A stretch of 64,000 nucleotides of DNA from Streptomyces sp. R44 (GCF_041053105.1 NZ_CP163444.1:4774001-4838000); one strand, 5' to 3'; shown: positions 35,312 through 44,173, counted from the stretch's first letter. Translations and numbers: made by a program. The notes: generated from the sequence alone by a model not told the origin.

Positions 35312-36303
35312 GGCTCTCGGTGTGATCCGGCTTCGTGGGCTTCTGGTGTGGCCGCCCTCTTTCCGAGTGTGGCGGCCTCCACCACCGCGTCAAGGGCGCC
35401 TTCGGCGTCGCTGCGCGATGGGCTGCGCCCACCCTTGACCCGGCGGCGGAGGCCGCCTTTTCACACTCGGAGGGCGGCCGGGGGGACGGGTCCACGCGGG
35501 GTGCCGGGGCCCCTTCCCGCCGTAGGCGGGTGAGGGGTGTGTGGGCGGGGGCGAGGCCGGGCATCGGTTGGGCGGGTGCTGGCTCCTCGGGCCGGTGGGT
35601 GGGGGCTTGGTTGGTGGCAGGGGTGGGTGGACCCGGTTCCCTGGGTGGGGTCGCGCGGAGTTGAATGGGGCGGCCCGGGAGGGCTTAGCGGGTTGCGGCA
35701 GCTGTCTGGTTGGGATTCAGGCCCCGCCGGTCGCTGTCGGTGGGTGGTTTCTCACGGTAACTGGGCCGGGTTGGGCGATCTGCCCCTTGTGGCCCCCTGG
35801 TTGGGGGCTGTTACCGGGAGTAGGGCGGAGTTATGGGTACCCACCTCGGCATTTCACTCCACCTGCCGCTTCGTTCGCCCTTCCACCCACCGGGAATGAC
35901 CAGCGGGGCCTGAAGCCCGGCTAACCGACGGCCGCAACCCGCTGAGCGCCGCCGGGCCGCCCCATTCGACTCCGCGCGACCCCACCCACCGAAACAGTCC
36001 CGCCCACCCCGGCTACGAACCAAGCCCCCACCCACCGGCGCGAGGAGCCCGCACTCGCCCCCACCCACCAACCCGCTCGCCGCACACCCACCCCGACCCC
36101 TGCCCGGGGCTTGGCGGGGACTCCGGCCCCCGGACCGCCCTCCGAGAGGTTTTTCGCGTCTGGAGCCGCCGGGTCAAGGGTGGAGCGCAGCGGAATCGGC
36201 GAAGCCGACGCCGAAGGCGCCCTTGACGCGGCGGTGGAAGGCGCGACTCTCGGAAAGAGGGCGGTCCCACCAGAAGCCCACGAACCCGGCCCACCCCGAG
36301 AGC
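35312..36303. repeat. Large imperfect inverted repeat (~450-bp arms), non-coding
   Basis: The 1.2-kb gap between the racemase and a small ORF holds no credible gene. From about 35312 to 35760 and from 35870 to 36303 the sequence is an imperfect inverted repeat (I estimate ~80% identity by eye). GGCTCTCGG and TTCGTGGGCTTCTGGTG on the left match the reverse complement on the right, as do CGTCAAGGGCGCCTTCGGCG and GTCGCGCGGAGT-GAATGGGGCGG. Each arm also contains a nested palindrome (e.g. 35350-35474, CCGCCCTCTTTCCGAGTG...CACTCGGAGGGCGG). About 110 bases form the centre. Confidence 0.8.
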
Positions 36304-36500
36304 CAAGGAGGCGGCTCGCAGAAGAGGGTCAGGGGCCCGCCGCGCCTGTGGCTGTGCGGCGCCCGGGTTCGGCTCGTCGTCGTGTGACGTGTCCTCCAGC
36401 TGTGGCCCCCTCGCTCCAACGGGTCCCGTCGTCGTGCGGGGTGGGAGGGTGGCTGGTCTGCTGGTCGGGATCCCTTCCCGGACGTGACAGGAGCAGGACC

Positions 36501-36785
36501 ATGCGCAAGGGCGTCGTCGTCACCGTCGAGATTCCCGGCGGGACGCAGGAGGAGTACGAGGAGACCACGCGGCGGATTCAGGCCGCCGAGTGGTTCCCGC
36601 CGGCCGGGTTCATCGCGCACGCGGCCGGGCCCGACGGCAGCGGTGGGTGGCGGATCACGGACTTCTTCGAGTCGGAGGACGACTTCCTGGCCTTCGTGGA
36701 GAAGGCGCGGCCGATCTTCGAGCAGACCGGCACCCGGGAGTTCATCCCGCGGGTGCAGGCGGCCGTGAACGTCATGACGCGCTGA
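36501..36785 (+). CDS. Small hypothetical protein, 94 aa (possible dimeric alpha/beta-barrel fold)
   Basis: Sequence order beta-alpha-beta (VVVTVEIPGGTQEEYEE; PAGFIAHAAGPDGSGGWRITDFFESEDDFLAFVEKAR) resembles small ferredoxin-like/antibiotic-biosynthesis-monooxygenase-type proteins, but no catalytic residues can be assigned. A GGAGCAGGA purine-rich site precedes the ATG. Composition and codon use are normal. It lies just beyond the large inverted repeat. Confidence 0.65.
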   Translation: MRKGVVVTVEIPGGTQEEYEETTRRIQAAEWFPPAGFIAHAAGPDGSGGWRITDFFESEDDFLAFVEKARPIFEQTGTREFIPRVQAAVNVMTR

Positions 36786-36837
36786 ACGCGGTGAAAATGC
36801 TTTGCGGGGCGGGGCGTACGGCGTCACGCTCTCCGGC

Positions 36838-37149
36838 ATGACCAGTCACCCCGCCGTCCGCCCCGTCGCGGACCTGTTCTCCGCCGACGGGCGCCTCAAG
36901 GCGATCCCGCGCAAGCCCGCCCGCCGTGAGGCGCTGCTCGCGCACCTCGCCGAGACGCTGTTCGAAGCCGGTCGCACCTACCGTGAGGCCGAGGTCAACG
37001 AGGCCCTGCTCGGCGTGCACGAGGACTTCTCGGCGCTGCGCCGGTATCTGGTGATCGGTGGGTTCCTCGCCCGGACGAAGGACGGCGCGGACTACCGCCG
37101 ACAGCAGCAGCCCGGCTCCCCCGGAGGCGCGATCCCCGCCGTCGCGTGA
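36838..37149 (+). CDS. DUF2087 domain protein, 103 aa
   Basis: Contains the DUF2087 pattern: RLKAIPRKPARREALLAHLAETLFEAGRTYREAEVNEAL, then DFSALRRYLVIGGFLARTKDGADYR. This domain is found alone or fused to HTH regulators and is presumed nucleic-acid-related. The ATG at 36838 lacks a strong ribosome binding site. Its stop overlaps the GTG start of the LysE gene (GTGA), so they are cotranscribed. Confidence 0.82.
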   Translation: MTSHPAVRPVADLFSADGRLKAIPRKPARREALLAHLAETLFEAGRTYREAEVNEALLGVHEDFSALRRYLVIGGFLARTKDGADYRRQQQPGSPGGAIPAVA

Positions 37150-37775
37150 CGGCCGCGGTGGTGGCCGGCCTGCTGGCCGGCTACGGCATCGCGATCCCGG
37201 TCGGCGCGGTCGGCGCCTACCTGGTGGCCGTCACGGCCCGGGCCGGATGGCGTACGGGCGCCGGTGCGGCCCTCGGCGTCGCCACGGCCGACGGGGTCTA
37301 CGCCCTGCTCGCGGTCGCGGGCGGCTCCGCGCTCGTGCCGGTCCTCGCCCCGGTGATGACCCCGCTGCGATGGGCGTCCGCGGTGGTGCTCGCGGTGCTG
37401 GCGGTACGGGCCGGATGGGGGGCGGTCGCCGCGTACCGCACGGGCGGGCCGGCCTCCCGTGACGACGGGGGCGCCCTCACTCCCGGCCGCGCGTACCTCA
37501 CCTTCCTGGGCATCACGATCCTGAACCCCATGACGGTGATCTACTTCGCCGCGCTCATCCTCGCCACGGGCCCGTCCGCGCCCGCGACCCCCGTCGACCG
37601 CACGGCCTTCGTCCTCGCCGCGCTCGTCGCCTCCGCGAGCTGGCAGCTGTTCCTCGCCCTGGGCGGCACGCTCCTCGGCCGGACACTGACGGGCGCCCGG
37701 GGCCGCCTCGGCACGGCCCTCGCGTCGAGCACCCTGATCGTGGTCCTCGCGGTGAGGCTCGTCGTCCAGGGGTGA
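37146..37775 (+). CDS. LysE/RhtB family exporter, 209 aa
   Basis: Six hydrophobic segments with the LysE N-terminus (GYGIAIPVGAVGAYLVAVTARAGWRTGAGAALGVATADGVYALLAV) and the conserved FLGITILNPMTVIYFAALI. The family exports amino acids and related small solutes. The GTG start overlaps the DUF2087 stop. Confidence 0.88.
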   Translation: MTAAVVAGLLAGYGIAIPVGAVGAYLVAVTARAGWRTGAGAALGVATADGVYALLAVAGGSALVPVLAPVMTPLRWASAVVLAVLAVRAGWGAVAAYRTGGPASRDDGGALTPGRAYLTFLGITILNPMTVIYFAALILATGPSAPATPVDRTAFVLAALVASASWQLFLALGGTLLGRTLTGARGRLGTALASSTLIVVLAVRLVVQG

Positions 37776-37902
37776 GGCGGGCGGTGTCGTCCCCGGCGCC
37801 CCTCCCCCTTCCCGGGACGTCTCAGTCCACAAGATCCGGTTGCCCTCCCGGGGCAGTACGCGTCAGGCTCCTGCGCTGGTCGTCTGTATTTCGGGGGGAA
37901 TC

Positions 37903-39228
37903 GTGGCAGGGCGGGGGCTCGGGGTCGGGCTGCGGCAGCGGCATCTGGCCATGATCGCGTTGGGTGGGGCCATCGGGGCCGGGCTGTTCGTCGGGTCCGG
38001 GGTCGGGATCGCGGCCGCCGGGCCCGGGATTCTCGTCTCGTACGTCCTCGCCGGGGTCCTGACCGTGCTGGTCATGCGGATGCTCGGGGAGATGTCCGCC
38101 GCCCGGCCCGTGACCGGGTCCTTCGCCGAGCACGCGCGGCGGGCGTTCGGGCCGTGGGCCGGGCTGCTCGCCGGGTGGATGTACTGGGCGCTGCTCGTCG
38201 TGAGCGTCGCCGCCGAGGCCGTCGCCGCGGCGCACATCGTCGGCGGCTGGGTGCCGGCCGTGCCCGGCTGGGCGTGGGTCGCCGTCTTCATGGGCGTGTT
38301 CACCGCGAGCAACCTCGCCGGCGTACGGAACTTCGGCGAGCTGGAGTTCTGGTTCGCCGGGTTGAAGATCGCCGCCATCGGCGGGTTCCTGCTGCTGGGG
38401 GTGGGTGTCGTCGTCGGTCTTGTGCCCGGGGCCCCCTCGCCCGGGGCCGGGCACCTTCTCCACGACGGCGGCTTCCTGCCGCACGGCTGGTACGGCGTCG
38501 CCGTCGGCATCGTGGCCGCCGTCTTCGCCTTCGGCGGTCTGGAGACCGTCACGATCGCCGCCGCCGAGTGCGAGGACCCGGTCCGCGCCGTCCGGGCGGG
38601 CGTCCGGGCCGTGATGTGGCGGGTCGCCGTCTGCTACCTCGGCTCGATGGCCGTCATCGTGACCCTCGTACCGTGGGACGCCCCGGGCGTCGCCGACGGG
38701 CCGTACGCCGCCGTCATGGACCGGATCGGCATCCCCGGCGCCGGCGACCTGATGAAGGCCGTCGTCCTCGTGGCCCTCCTGTCCGCCATGAACGCCAACA
38801 TCTACGGCTCCTCCCGCATGCTGTACGCCCTCGTCGGCCGTGGCGACGCGCCCCGTGCCCTCGGCCGGCTCGGGCGGTCGGGTGTCCCGTACGCCGCCGT
38901 CCTCGCCTCCGCCGCGTTCGGGTTCGTCTCGGTCGTGCTCAGCATGGTCTGGCCGCGCACGGTCTTCCCGTTCCTGCTCAACTCGATCGGCGCCGCGATC
39001 CTGCTCGTCTGGGCCCTGATCGCCGCCTCCCACCTGCGGCTGCACGGGCCCTCCGTGCGCGCGGCCGTCGCGCTCGCGGCCATCGGCGGTGTGCTTCTCT
39101 TCATGCTGGGCGACGCCGCCAGCCGTATCCAGCTCCTCACCACGGGAGCGTGGGCCGTGGCCCTGCTGGTCCTGGCGTGGGTCAGGCGCGCGCGTACCGC
39201 GCCAGGAACAGGTCCACTCCCGAGCTGA
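37903..39228 (+). CDS. Amino acid permease (APC superfamily, AnsP/GabP-like), 441 aa
   Basis: The N-terminus LRQRHLAMIALGGAIGAGLFVGSG is the TM1 hallmark of APC amino-acid transporters, followed by about 12 spans and a FGGLETVTIAAAECEDP block (TM6 region). A GGGGGGAA site precedes the GTG at 37903; the longer start at 37840 has no such site and adds a non-conserved leader. The 3' end overlaps the convergent tetR gene by 47 bases. The substrate is probably a neutral amino acid. Confidence 0.85.
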   Translation: MAGRGLGVGLRQRHLAMIALGGAIGAGLFVGSGVGIAAAGPGILVSYVLAGVLTVLVMRMLGEMSAARPVTGSFAEHARRAFGPWAGLLAGWMYWALLVVSVAAEAVAAAHIVGGWVPAVPGWAWVAVFMGVFTASNLAGVRNFGELEFWFAGLKIAAIGGFLLLGVGVVVGLVPGAPSPGAGHLLHDGGFLPHGWYGVAVGIVAAVFAFGGLETVTIAAAECEDPVRAVRAGVRAVMWRVAVCYLGSMAVIVTLVPWDAPGVADGPYAAVMDRIGIPGAGDLMKAVVLVALLSAMNANIYGSSRMLYALVGRGDAPRALGRLGRSGVPYAAVLASAAFGFVSVVLSMVWPRTVFPFLLNSIGAAILLVWALIAASHLRLHGPSVRAAVALAAIGGVLLFMLGDAASRIQLLTTGAWAVALLVLAWVRRARTAPGTGPLPS

Positions 39229-39847
39229 TCACCCGCGTCAGTTCCGCGTCGTCGATCTCGGCCTCGGGGGAGAAGGTACGGACGAGCTGCGGCACCCCCA
39301 CCGTCGCCGCCACCAGCTGCTGCACGGCCAGCACCGGGTCGGGTGCGTCGAGGGTGCCGCGGTCGTTCAGCTCGGTGAAGGCCTCGATCAGCGGGCCGTT
39401 GTTCATGTCGTAGCTGACCCGATACCAGAGCTGGCCGAGCTGCGGGAAGCGGTCGATCTCGCCGATGACGAGCCGGCGCAGCGACATGATGTCCGGGCGC
39501 AGCAGGATCCGGGCCCAGTCGTTGGTGAGCCGGACGAGCGCGGCCCGCAGGTCGGGGGCGTCGGCGATCGTCGAGTTGGCGGGCTCCAGGTCGGCGTACG
39601 TCTTCGGCAGGACGCCGCCGATGACGGCGAGGAACAGGCGTTCCTTGCTGCCGAAGTGCTTGTAGATCGTCGCCTTCGAGACGCCGGAACCGCGGGTGAT
39701 GGCGTCCATCGAGGCCGCCGAGTAGCCCTCCGCGAGGAACTCCGCGAGCGCCGCGTCGATGATCGCCTGGCGCTTGCGCGAGGCGGCGTCGGCGGGGTCC
39801 GGGATGATCGGGATGCCGTACTCGTCGAGCGCGTCGGAGGCGTCCAT
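39182..39847 (-). CDS. TetR-family transcriptional regulator, 221 aa
   Basis: The N-terminal TetR domain reads RKRQAIIDAALAEFLAEGYSAASMDAITRGSGVSKATIYKHFGSKERLF; the C-terminal helical domain is of the AcrR_C type with LADWARILL-like helices and would bind an unknown ligand. The ATG at 39847 is preferred over 39892, whose extra residues are non-conserved. Similar operator-like sequences (ACTGAAC-GTTTGG) lie in front of it and between pirin and the FMN reductase, so it probably controls the whole pirin/MFS/reductase/MBL module and itself. Confidence 0.88.
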   Translation of the reverse strand: MDASDALDEYGIPIIPDPADAASRKRQAIIDAALAEFLAEGYSAASMDAITRGSGVSKATIYKHFGSKERLFLAVIGGVLPKTYADLEPANSTIADAPDLRAALVRLTNDWARILLRPDIMSLRRLVIGEIDRFPQLGQLWYRVSYDMNNGPLIEAFTELNDRGTLDAPDPVLAVQQLVAATVGVPQLVRTFSPEAEIDDAELTRVISSGVDLFLARYARA

Positions 39848-39891
39848 GGCGGTGGTCCTTCGGTCGGTACGTTCGGTGGCGGCGGGCCTCA

Positions 39892-41067
39892 CTATATGAA
39901 CTGAACGGTTTGGTCTGCAAAGGCCGCCAGGGCGGGGCCCACCGCGACGCCGATCAGGAAGGCCAGGTTGAACAGGCCGATCGCCAGCCCGTGCCGCGCC
40001 GCCGGCAGGCCCCCGGTCGCCGCGCCCGTGAGCAGCCCCTGACCCCCGGCCGTGACCAGCGCGCTGGTCCCCGAGCCGAGCAGGACGGCCACCGGCCAGG
40101 GCGCGGCCACGGCGAGGACGAGCGCCACGGCCGAGCCGAGCGCGAGGACGGCCTTGAGCCGGGCGGGGCCGAGCGCGGGGGCCGCGCGGACCAGCTGCCA
40201 GGACAGCAGCGCCCCCGCGAGCGCGGCGACGGACGCGAACGCCCCGGTCTCCACCGCGCCCCAGCCGGTGAGCGCGGCGACGCGGCGCGGAGCGGCGTAC
40301 AGCAGGGCGAAGTTGACGGTGGAGAGCCCCAGCATCAGCGCGGAGGCGGCGAGGAAGCGGCGGTCGCGGAGGATGTCGAGGGGGAGGGGCGCGGCCGTAC
40401 CGGGGGATAGGGGGGTGCCGGGGGTCTCGGGGGATCCGTGGGATCCCGGGGATCCGGGAGCTCCGGGGGTACGGGGCGACTCGTCGGCCTCCGGCCGCTC
40501 CCCGCTCGCCAGGCGCAGGACCGGGGGCAGCGAGAGCAGGCTCAGGAGCGGGAGGACCAGGGCTCCGCGCCAGCCGACCGCGCCGGCCACCGCCGCGCCC
40601 GCGAACAGGCCCACCGTGCCGCCGACGGCGCTGCCGATCGCGACCAGGCCCGGGAGGCGGCCCGAGCGGTCCCGGCCGGCGAGCTGGAAGGCGGCGACGT
40701 TCAGGCCCGCCGCGCCCACCGCCTCCAGGGCGCGGCCCGCGATCGCCAGGGGCAGGTTCGGGGCGAGGAGCACGAGGAGCGCGCCGAGGGCGACGAGGAC
40801 GGCGGCGGCCTCGACGACCCCGCGGGGGCCGCGCCGCCGTCCCACGGTGGCCGAGAGGAGCGGGGTGCCGACGGCCATGCCGATCCCGAACGCCGTCATC
40901 AGCCAGGCGGCCGCGGCGGGGGTGACGGCGAGGGCGCGGGCGGCGTCGGGGAGGGCGAGGCTCGGGCCGGACACGCCCATGGAGGCGGGCGCGGCGAGCG
41001 CGCCGAGGAGGAGGCCGGTCCGGGCGGGGGCCAGCCGGTCCGCCAGGGGTGTCGAGAGCGCCGTCAT
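39892..41067 (-). CDS. MFS transporter, 391 aa
   Basis: About 12 membrane segments with DHA1-type features: GLLLGALAAPASMGVSGPSLALP at the start, AWLMTAFGIGMAVGTPLLSATVGRRRG (loop 2-3) and a central Pro/Gly-rich loop with GSPGSHGSPETPGTP between TM6 and TM7. Substrate unknown. The ATG at 41067 overlaps the pirin stop by 4 bases, so it is the second gene of a pirin-MFS operon that is predicted to be TetR-controlled. Confidence 0.85.
   Translation of the reverse strand: MTALSTPLADRLAPARTGLLLGALAAPASMGVSGPSLALPDAARALAVTPAAAAWLMTAFGIGMAVGTPLLSATVGRRRGPRGVVEAAAVLVALGALLVLLAPNLPLAIAGRALEAVGAAGLNVAAFQLAGRDRSGRLPGLVAIGSAVGGTVGLFAGAAVAGAVGWRGALVLPLLSLLSLPPVLRLASGERPEADESPRTPGAPGSPGSHGSPETPGTPLSPGTAAPLPLDILRDRRFLAASALMLGLSTVNFALLYAAPRRVAALTGWGAVETGAFASVAALAGALLSWQLVRAAPALGPARLKAVLALGSAVALVLAVAAPWPVAVLLGSGTSALVTAGGQGLLTGAATGGLPAARHGLAIGLFNLAFLIGVAVGPALAAFADQTVQFI
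39900..39913. promoter_or_regulatory. Candidate TetR operator in front of tetR
   Basis: ACTGAACGGTTTGG, preceded by TATATGA. The same 14-mer with one change (ACTGAACTGTTTGG) occurs at 41980-41993. It overlaps the last codons of the upstream MFS gene, which is on the same strand as tetR. Confidence 0.55.
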
Positions 41068-41942
41068 GCCGGCATCCGCCCCATCAGGCCCTGCCTGAAG
41101 TCCCGTTCCGCCTGCCGGAGTTCGGTGGCCGTGTTCATCACGAACGGGCCGCTGCGGGCCACCGGTTCGCCGATCGGCTCGCCCGTCAGGACGAGGACCT
41201 CGGCGGCGCCGTCCGGGGCTTCGACGGTGAACCGTTCGCCGTCGCGGGCGAGGACCGCGAGGTGGCCGTCCGGGAGGTGCTCGCCCGACACCCGGGCCTC
41301 GCCCCGCATCACGTACACCATCGCGTTGTGCCCCGCCGGGGCGCCGAACTCGGCGCTGCCGCCGGGCGCGAGCCGCCCGTGGGCGACGAGGACCGGCGTA
41401 CGGGTCTCGAAGGGGCCGGTCACGCCGTGGCTGGTCCCGGCGAGGACGGTCAGTTCGGCGCCGTCCGGGGTGACGGCCACGGGCAGGTCGGCCGCTTCCT
41501 CGTTCTGGCTGCGGGGCGGGACGCCCTTGAGGTGGGCGGGGAGGTTCAGCCAGATCTGGAGCATGTGCTGCCGGCCGCCCGAGGCGAGGAACTCCGGTGT
41601 GGGCAGGGCTTCGTGGACGATCCCGGATCCGGCGGTGAGCCACTGGACGCCGCCCGCGCGGACGACGGCGCGGTGGCCGCGGGAGTCGGCGTTCGCGATG
41701 TCGCCGTCGAGGACGTACTGGATGGTCTCGAAGCCGCGGTGCGGGTGCGGGGGCGCGCCCTTCGCCTCGCCGGGCGCGAGCTCGACCGGGCCGACCTGAT
41801 CGATCATCAGGAAGGGGTCGACGAAGGGGAGTTCCTCGGTGGGGAACGGGCGGCGTACGGGGAATCCGGCGCCTTCGTAGGTGTGGAAGGGGCGGGCGGT
41901 GCGGGCGACGGTCCGCCCTGCGGCGAGTGCGTGAGTGGCCAT
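41064..41942 (-). CDS. Pirin-family protein, 292 aa
   Basis: Bicupin pirin with the metal-binding region PHPHRGFETIQYVLDG, then GGVQWLTAGSGIVHEALP. Bacterial pirins act as quercetin dioxygenases or redox-responsive regulators. It is divergent from the FMN reductase gene across a 132-base region containing three TetR-type half-site clusters, and overlaps the MFS gene. Confidence 0.92.
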   Translation of the reverse strand: MATHALAAGRTVARTARPFHTYEGAGFPVRRPFPTEELPFVDPFLMIDQVGPVELAPGEAKGAPPHPHRGFETIQYVLDGDIANADSRGHRAVVRAGGVQWLTAGSGIVHEALPTPEFLASGGRQHMLQIWLNLPAHLKGVPPRSQNEEAADLPVAVTPDGAELTVLAGTSHGVTGPFETRTPVLVAHGRLAPGGSAEFGAPAGHNAMVYVMRGEARVSGEHLPDGHLAVLARDGERFTVEAPDGAAEVLVLTGEPIGEPVARSGPFVMNTATELRQAERDFRQGLMGRMPA

Positions 41943-41960
41943 GCCCCGAATGAACTACAC

Positions 41961-42019
41961 CATTCAGTTCACTGTCAAGACTGAACTGTTTGGTTGACAG
42001 ACTGAACCGATCGGTTTAG
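41961..42019. promoter_or_regulatory. Candidate TetR operators between pirin and FMN-reductase operons
   Basis: Three related sites: CATTCAGTTCACT (41961-41973, inverse orientation), ACTGAACTGTTTGG (41980-41993) and the palindromic ACTGAACCGATCGGTTTAG (42001-42019, core AACCGATCGGTT). They lie in an AT-richer divergent promoter region. Confidence 0.65.
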
Positions 42020-42074
42020 CTTCGGGTCGTCGAGTCCGGCACCCGCCGGCTCACCCGACGAACGGGGGGTTCCC

Positions 42075-42659
42075 ATGACCGCGTCCACGATCCTCGCCAT
42101 CTCCGGCTCGCTCCGCGCCACCTCGCACAACACGCAACTGCTGCGCGCCGCCCAGAAGTTCAACCCCGGCGGCCAGGAGATCGAGATCTACGAGGACCTG
42201 CGCGAGATCCCGCCCTACGACCTGGACCTCGACACCCCCGAGCTGCGCCCGGCCGCCGTCCAGGAGCTGCGGCGGCGGGTCGCGGCCGCGGACGGGCTGC
42301 TCATCGCCACGCCGGAGTTCAACTACTCCATCCCCGGCGTCCTCAAGAACGCCCTCGACTGGCTCTCCACCGACTGGACCAGGACCGAGGGCCTCCCGCT
42401 GCACCGCAAGCCCGTCGCGATCCTCGGCGCCGCGCCGACCAACTTCGGCACGGTGCGGGCGCAGCTCGCCCTCCGGCAGGTCTTCGTCTGGACCGACAGC
42501 GACGTCGTCGTGAAGCCCGAGGTGCACGTGTTCCGCTCGCACGAGCGCTTCGACGCGGACGGCAACCTCACGGACGAGGTCACGATCGAGCTCCTCCAGG
42601 GGCTCCTGGCCTCCCTCCAGGCCAAGATCGACGCATCGAAGGCGGGGGCCACCGCGTGA
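42075..42659 (+). CDS. NADPH-dependent FMN reductase family protein, 194 aa
   Basis: Flavodoxin-like fold with the phosphate-binding ISGSLRATSHNTQLL and the family block TPEFNYSIPGVLKNALDWLS. Homologues reduce FMN, quinones or azo compounds. Its stop overlaps the MBL-fold gene start by 4 bases. With pirin, MFS and TetR it forms a module that looks like a response to quinones or other electrophiles. Confidence 0.92.
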   Translation: MTASTILAISGSLRATSHNTQLLRAAQKFNPGGQEIEIYEDLREIPPYDLDLDTPELRPAAVQELRRRVAAADGLLIATPEFNYSIPGVLKNALDWLSTDWTRTEGLPLHRKPVAILGAAPTNFGTVRAQLALRQVFVWTDSDVVVKPEVHVFRSHERFDADGNLTDEVTIELLQGLLASLQAKIDASKAGATA

Positions 42660-43417
42660 GCGCCGTCATCGCCACCTACCTCGGCACGGCGACCGTCCTC
42701 CTGCGCATCGGCGACCTCACCGTCCTCACCGACCCCGCCCTGGACCCGGCTCCCGCCGACTATCCGGGCGCCCGCCCGCTCCACCGCACCACCGGCCCCG
42801 CGCTGACCGCGGCCGAACTCCCGCCCGTCGACCTGGTGCTGCTCTCCCACGACCAGCACGCCGACAACCTGGACGTCACCGGCCGCGAGGTGCTCGCCCG
42901 GGCCGGGGCCGTCCTCACCACCCCCGAGGGCGCCGAACGCCTCGGCGGCCGGGCGGAGGGCCTCGCCCCCTGGCAGAGCCGGACGGTCACCGCCGGGACC
43001 ACCACCGTCACGGTCACGGCGACCCCCGCCCGGCACGGCCCGGAGGGCACGGAGCACGTCACGGGCCCCGTCACCGGCTTCGTCGTCGCCCACGAGGGCG
43101 GCACCCTGTACGTCTCCGGCGACACCGTCCGGCACGACGCCCTGGCCGAGATCGCCGACCGCTTCCGTATCGACACGGCCTTCCTCCACCTCGGCGACGC
43201 GCACTTCCCGTCCACCGGCGACCGCGCCTTCTCGATGAGCGCGAGCGAAGGCGCCGCCCTCGCCCGCGCCCTGGGTGCCCGCACGGTGATCCCCCTCCAC
43301 TTCGACTCCTGGGACCACCTCGCGGAGGACCCGTCCCGCATCACGGAGGCCTTCGCGGCTCCGGACCTGGCGGGACGGCTGCGCCGGCTGCGCCCGGGCG
43401 TGCCCGAAACCCTCTGA
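42656..43417 (+). CDS. MBL-fold metallo-hydrolase (UlaG-like), 253 aa
   Basis: Metallo-beta-lactamase fold with the metal motif LLSHDQHADNLD, then LYVSGDTVRHDAL and the C-terminal VIPLHFDSWDHL. This is the UlaG/YtnP-like branch. Substrate unknown. It is coupled to the FMN reductase by an ATGA-type overlap. Confidence 0.88.
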   Translation: MSAVIATYLGTATVLLRIGDLTVLTDPALDPAPADYPGARPLHRTTGPALTAAELPPVDLVLLSHDQHADNLDVTGREVLARAGAVLTTPEGAERLGGRAEGLAPWQSRTVTAGTTTVTVTATPARHGPEGTEHVTGPVTGFVVAHEGGTLYVSGDTVRHDALAEIADRFRIDTAFLHLGDAHFPSTGDRAFSMSASEGAALARALGARTVIPLHFDSWDHLAEDPSRITEAFAAPDLAGRLRRLRPGVPETL

Positions 43418-43536
43418 CCGGGAGTGGCCGAAATCCCGACGTGGTGATCAGCGTCGACACCTGGCGTGCGGACGTCGGCGAGGCGGTCTGAGGCCGGTGC
43501 GGCCCCCCGTCCCGTACGGGGGAGGCCGGAGGCGTG

Positions 43537-43839
43537 TCAGCGGGTCCTTCGGGCGCTCGTCGTCAGGGCCACCGTTCCCGCTGCGGCCAGGACCGCTCCC
43601 GCCGCCAGGACTCCCCGGTGGGAGTGCCAGGAGAGGACCGACCAGCGGGACCGGGCCGACAGCAGGGAGCCGAGGCTCGCCCAGGAGCCGACCGAGGCGA
43701 CCGAGAGGGCGGAGCCGACCGAGCCGATCGAGAGGAAGGAGCCGACCGAGCCGATCGAGAGGGTCGATCCGACCGAGCCGACGGACAGGAACGAGTCCCG
43801 CGACCAGAGCGACAGGTGCGAGCGCGAGTGTCGGGTCAT
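43537..43839 (-). CDS. Nonapeptide-repeat small membrane protein, 100 aa
   Basis: Residues ~20-58 are four near-perfect 9-residue repeats of the form S-x-G-S-V-G-S-x-L (SVGSVGSTL, SIGSVGSFL, SIGSVGSAL, SVASVGSWA), encoded by 27-bp tandem DNA repeats. A C-terminal hydrophobic segment (GVLAAGAVLAAAGTVAL) ends in a basic tail (TSARRTR). The regular Ser/Gly pattern suggests a short beta-helix or glycine-zipper membrane association. I do not recognise a family. A GGATCACCCC leader precedes the ATG without a strong ribosome binding site. Confidence 0.6.
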   Translation of the reverse strand: MTRHSRSHLSLWSRDSFLSVGSVGSTLSIGSVGSFLSIGSVGSALSVASVGSWASLGSLLSARSRWSVLSWHSHRGVLAAGAVLAAAGTVALTTSARRTR

Positions 43840-43858
43840 GGGGTGATCCTAGGGGGCG

Positions 43859-44023
43859 TCAGCCCGCGCAGGCGGGGAGGAACTCCAGGCCCTCCGGTGT
43901 GCCGAAGCGGAGCACCGCGAGGTAGGCCTCGGGGTAGTCGCAGCCGAGGTCCGTCCACTGGAGCGCGAGGACGGTCCAGACGACGAACGCGGCCAGGAGG
44001 ATCCAGCGCCAGCCTTTTGACAT
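43859..44023 (-). CDS. Small single-span membrane protein, 54 aa
   Basis: Reading from the ATG at 44023 gives MSKGWRWILLAAFVVWTVL, one transmembrane segment, then an extracytoplasmic-looking tail with two Cys (DLGCDYPEAY and the C-terminal LPACAG). Codon third positions are G/C-rich as expected for a gene. The ribosome binding site is weak. It is 19 bases upstream of the nonapeptide-repeat gene on the same strand, so they may be cotranscribed. Function unknown. Confidence 0.5.
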   Translation of the reverse strand: MSKGWRWILLAAFVVWTVLALQWTDLGCDYPEAYLAVLRFGTPEGLEFLPACAG

Positions 44024-44173
44024 GTACGCCAGCTACCCGGCCGGATCGCGGAGGAACCGCTTCCGAGGGTGGAGCGGGCCGGGCTTGGCTCGCTGGACCA
44101 ATCCGGGTCCCTTCGCGCATCGCTCCAGCGCCCGCCCGTACTCGCTGGATGCACCACGCAACCATCGTCCCAA

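Noticed and set aside
35541..35924. Two overlapping ~120-codon frames in the large inverted repeat.
   Set aside because: Low-complexity Gly/Trp-rich products, no ribosome binding site, and their DNA is explained by the inverted repeat.
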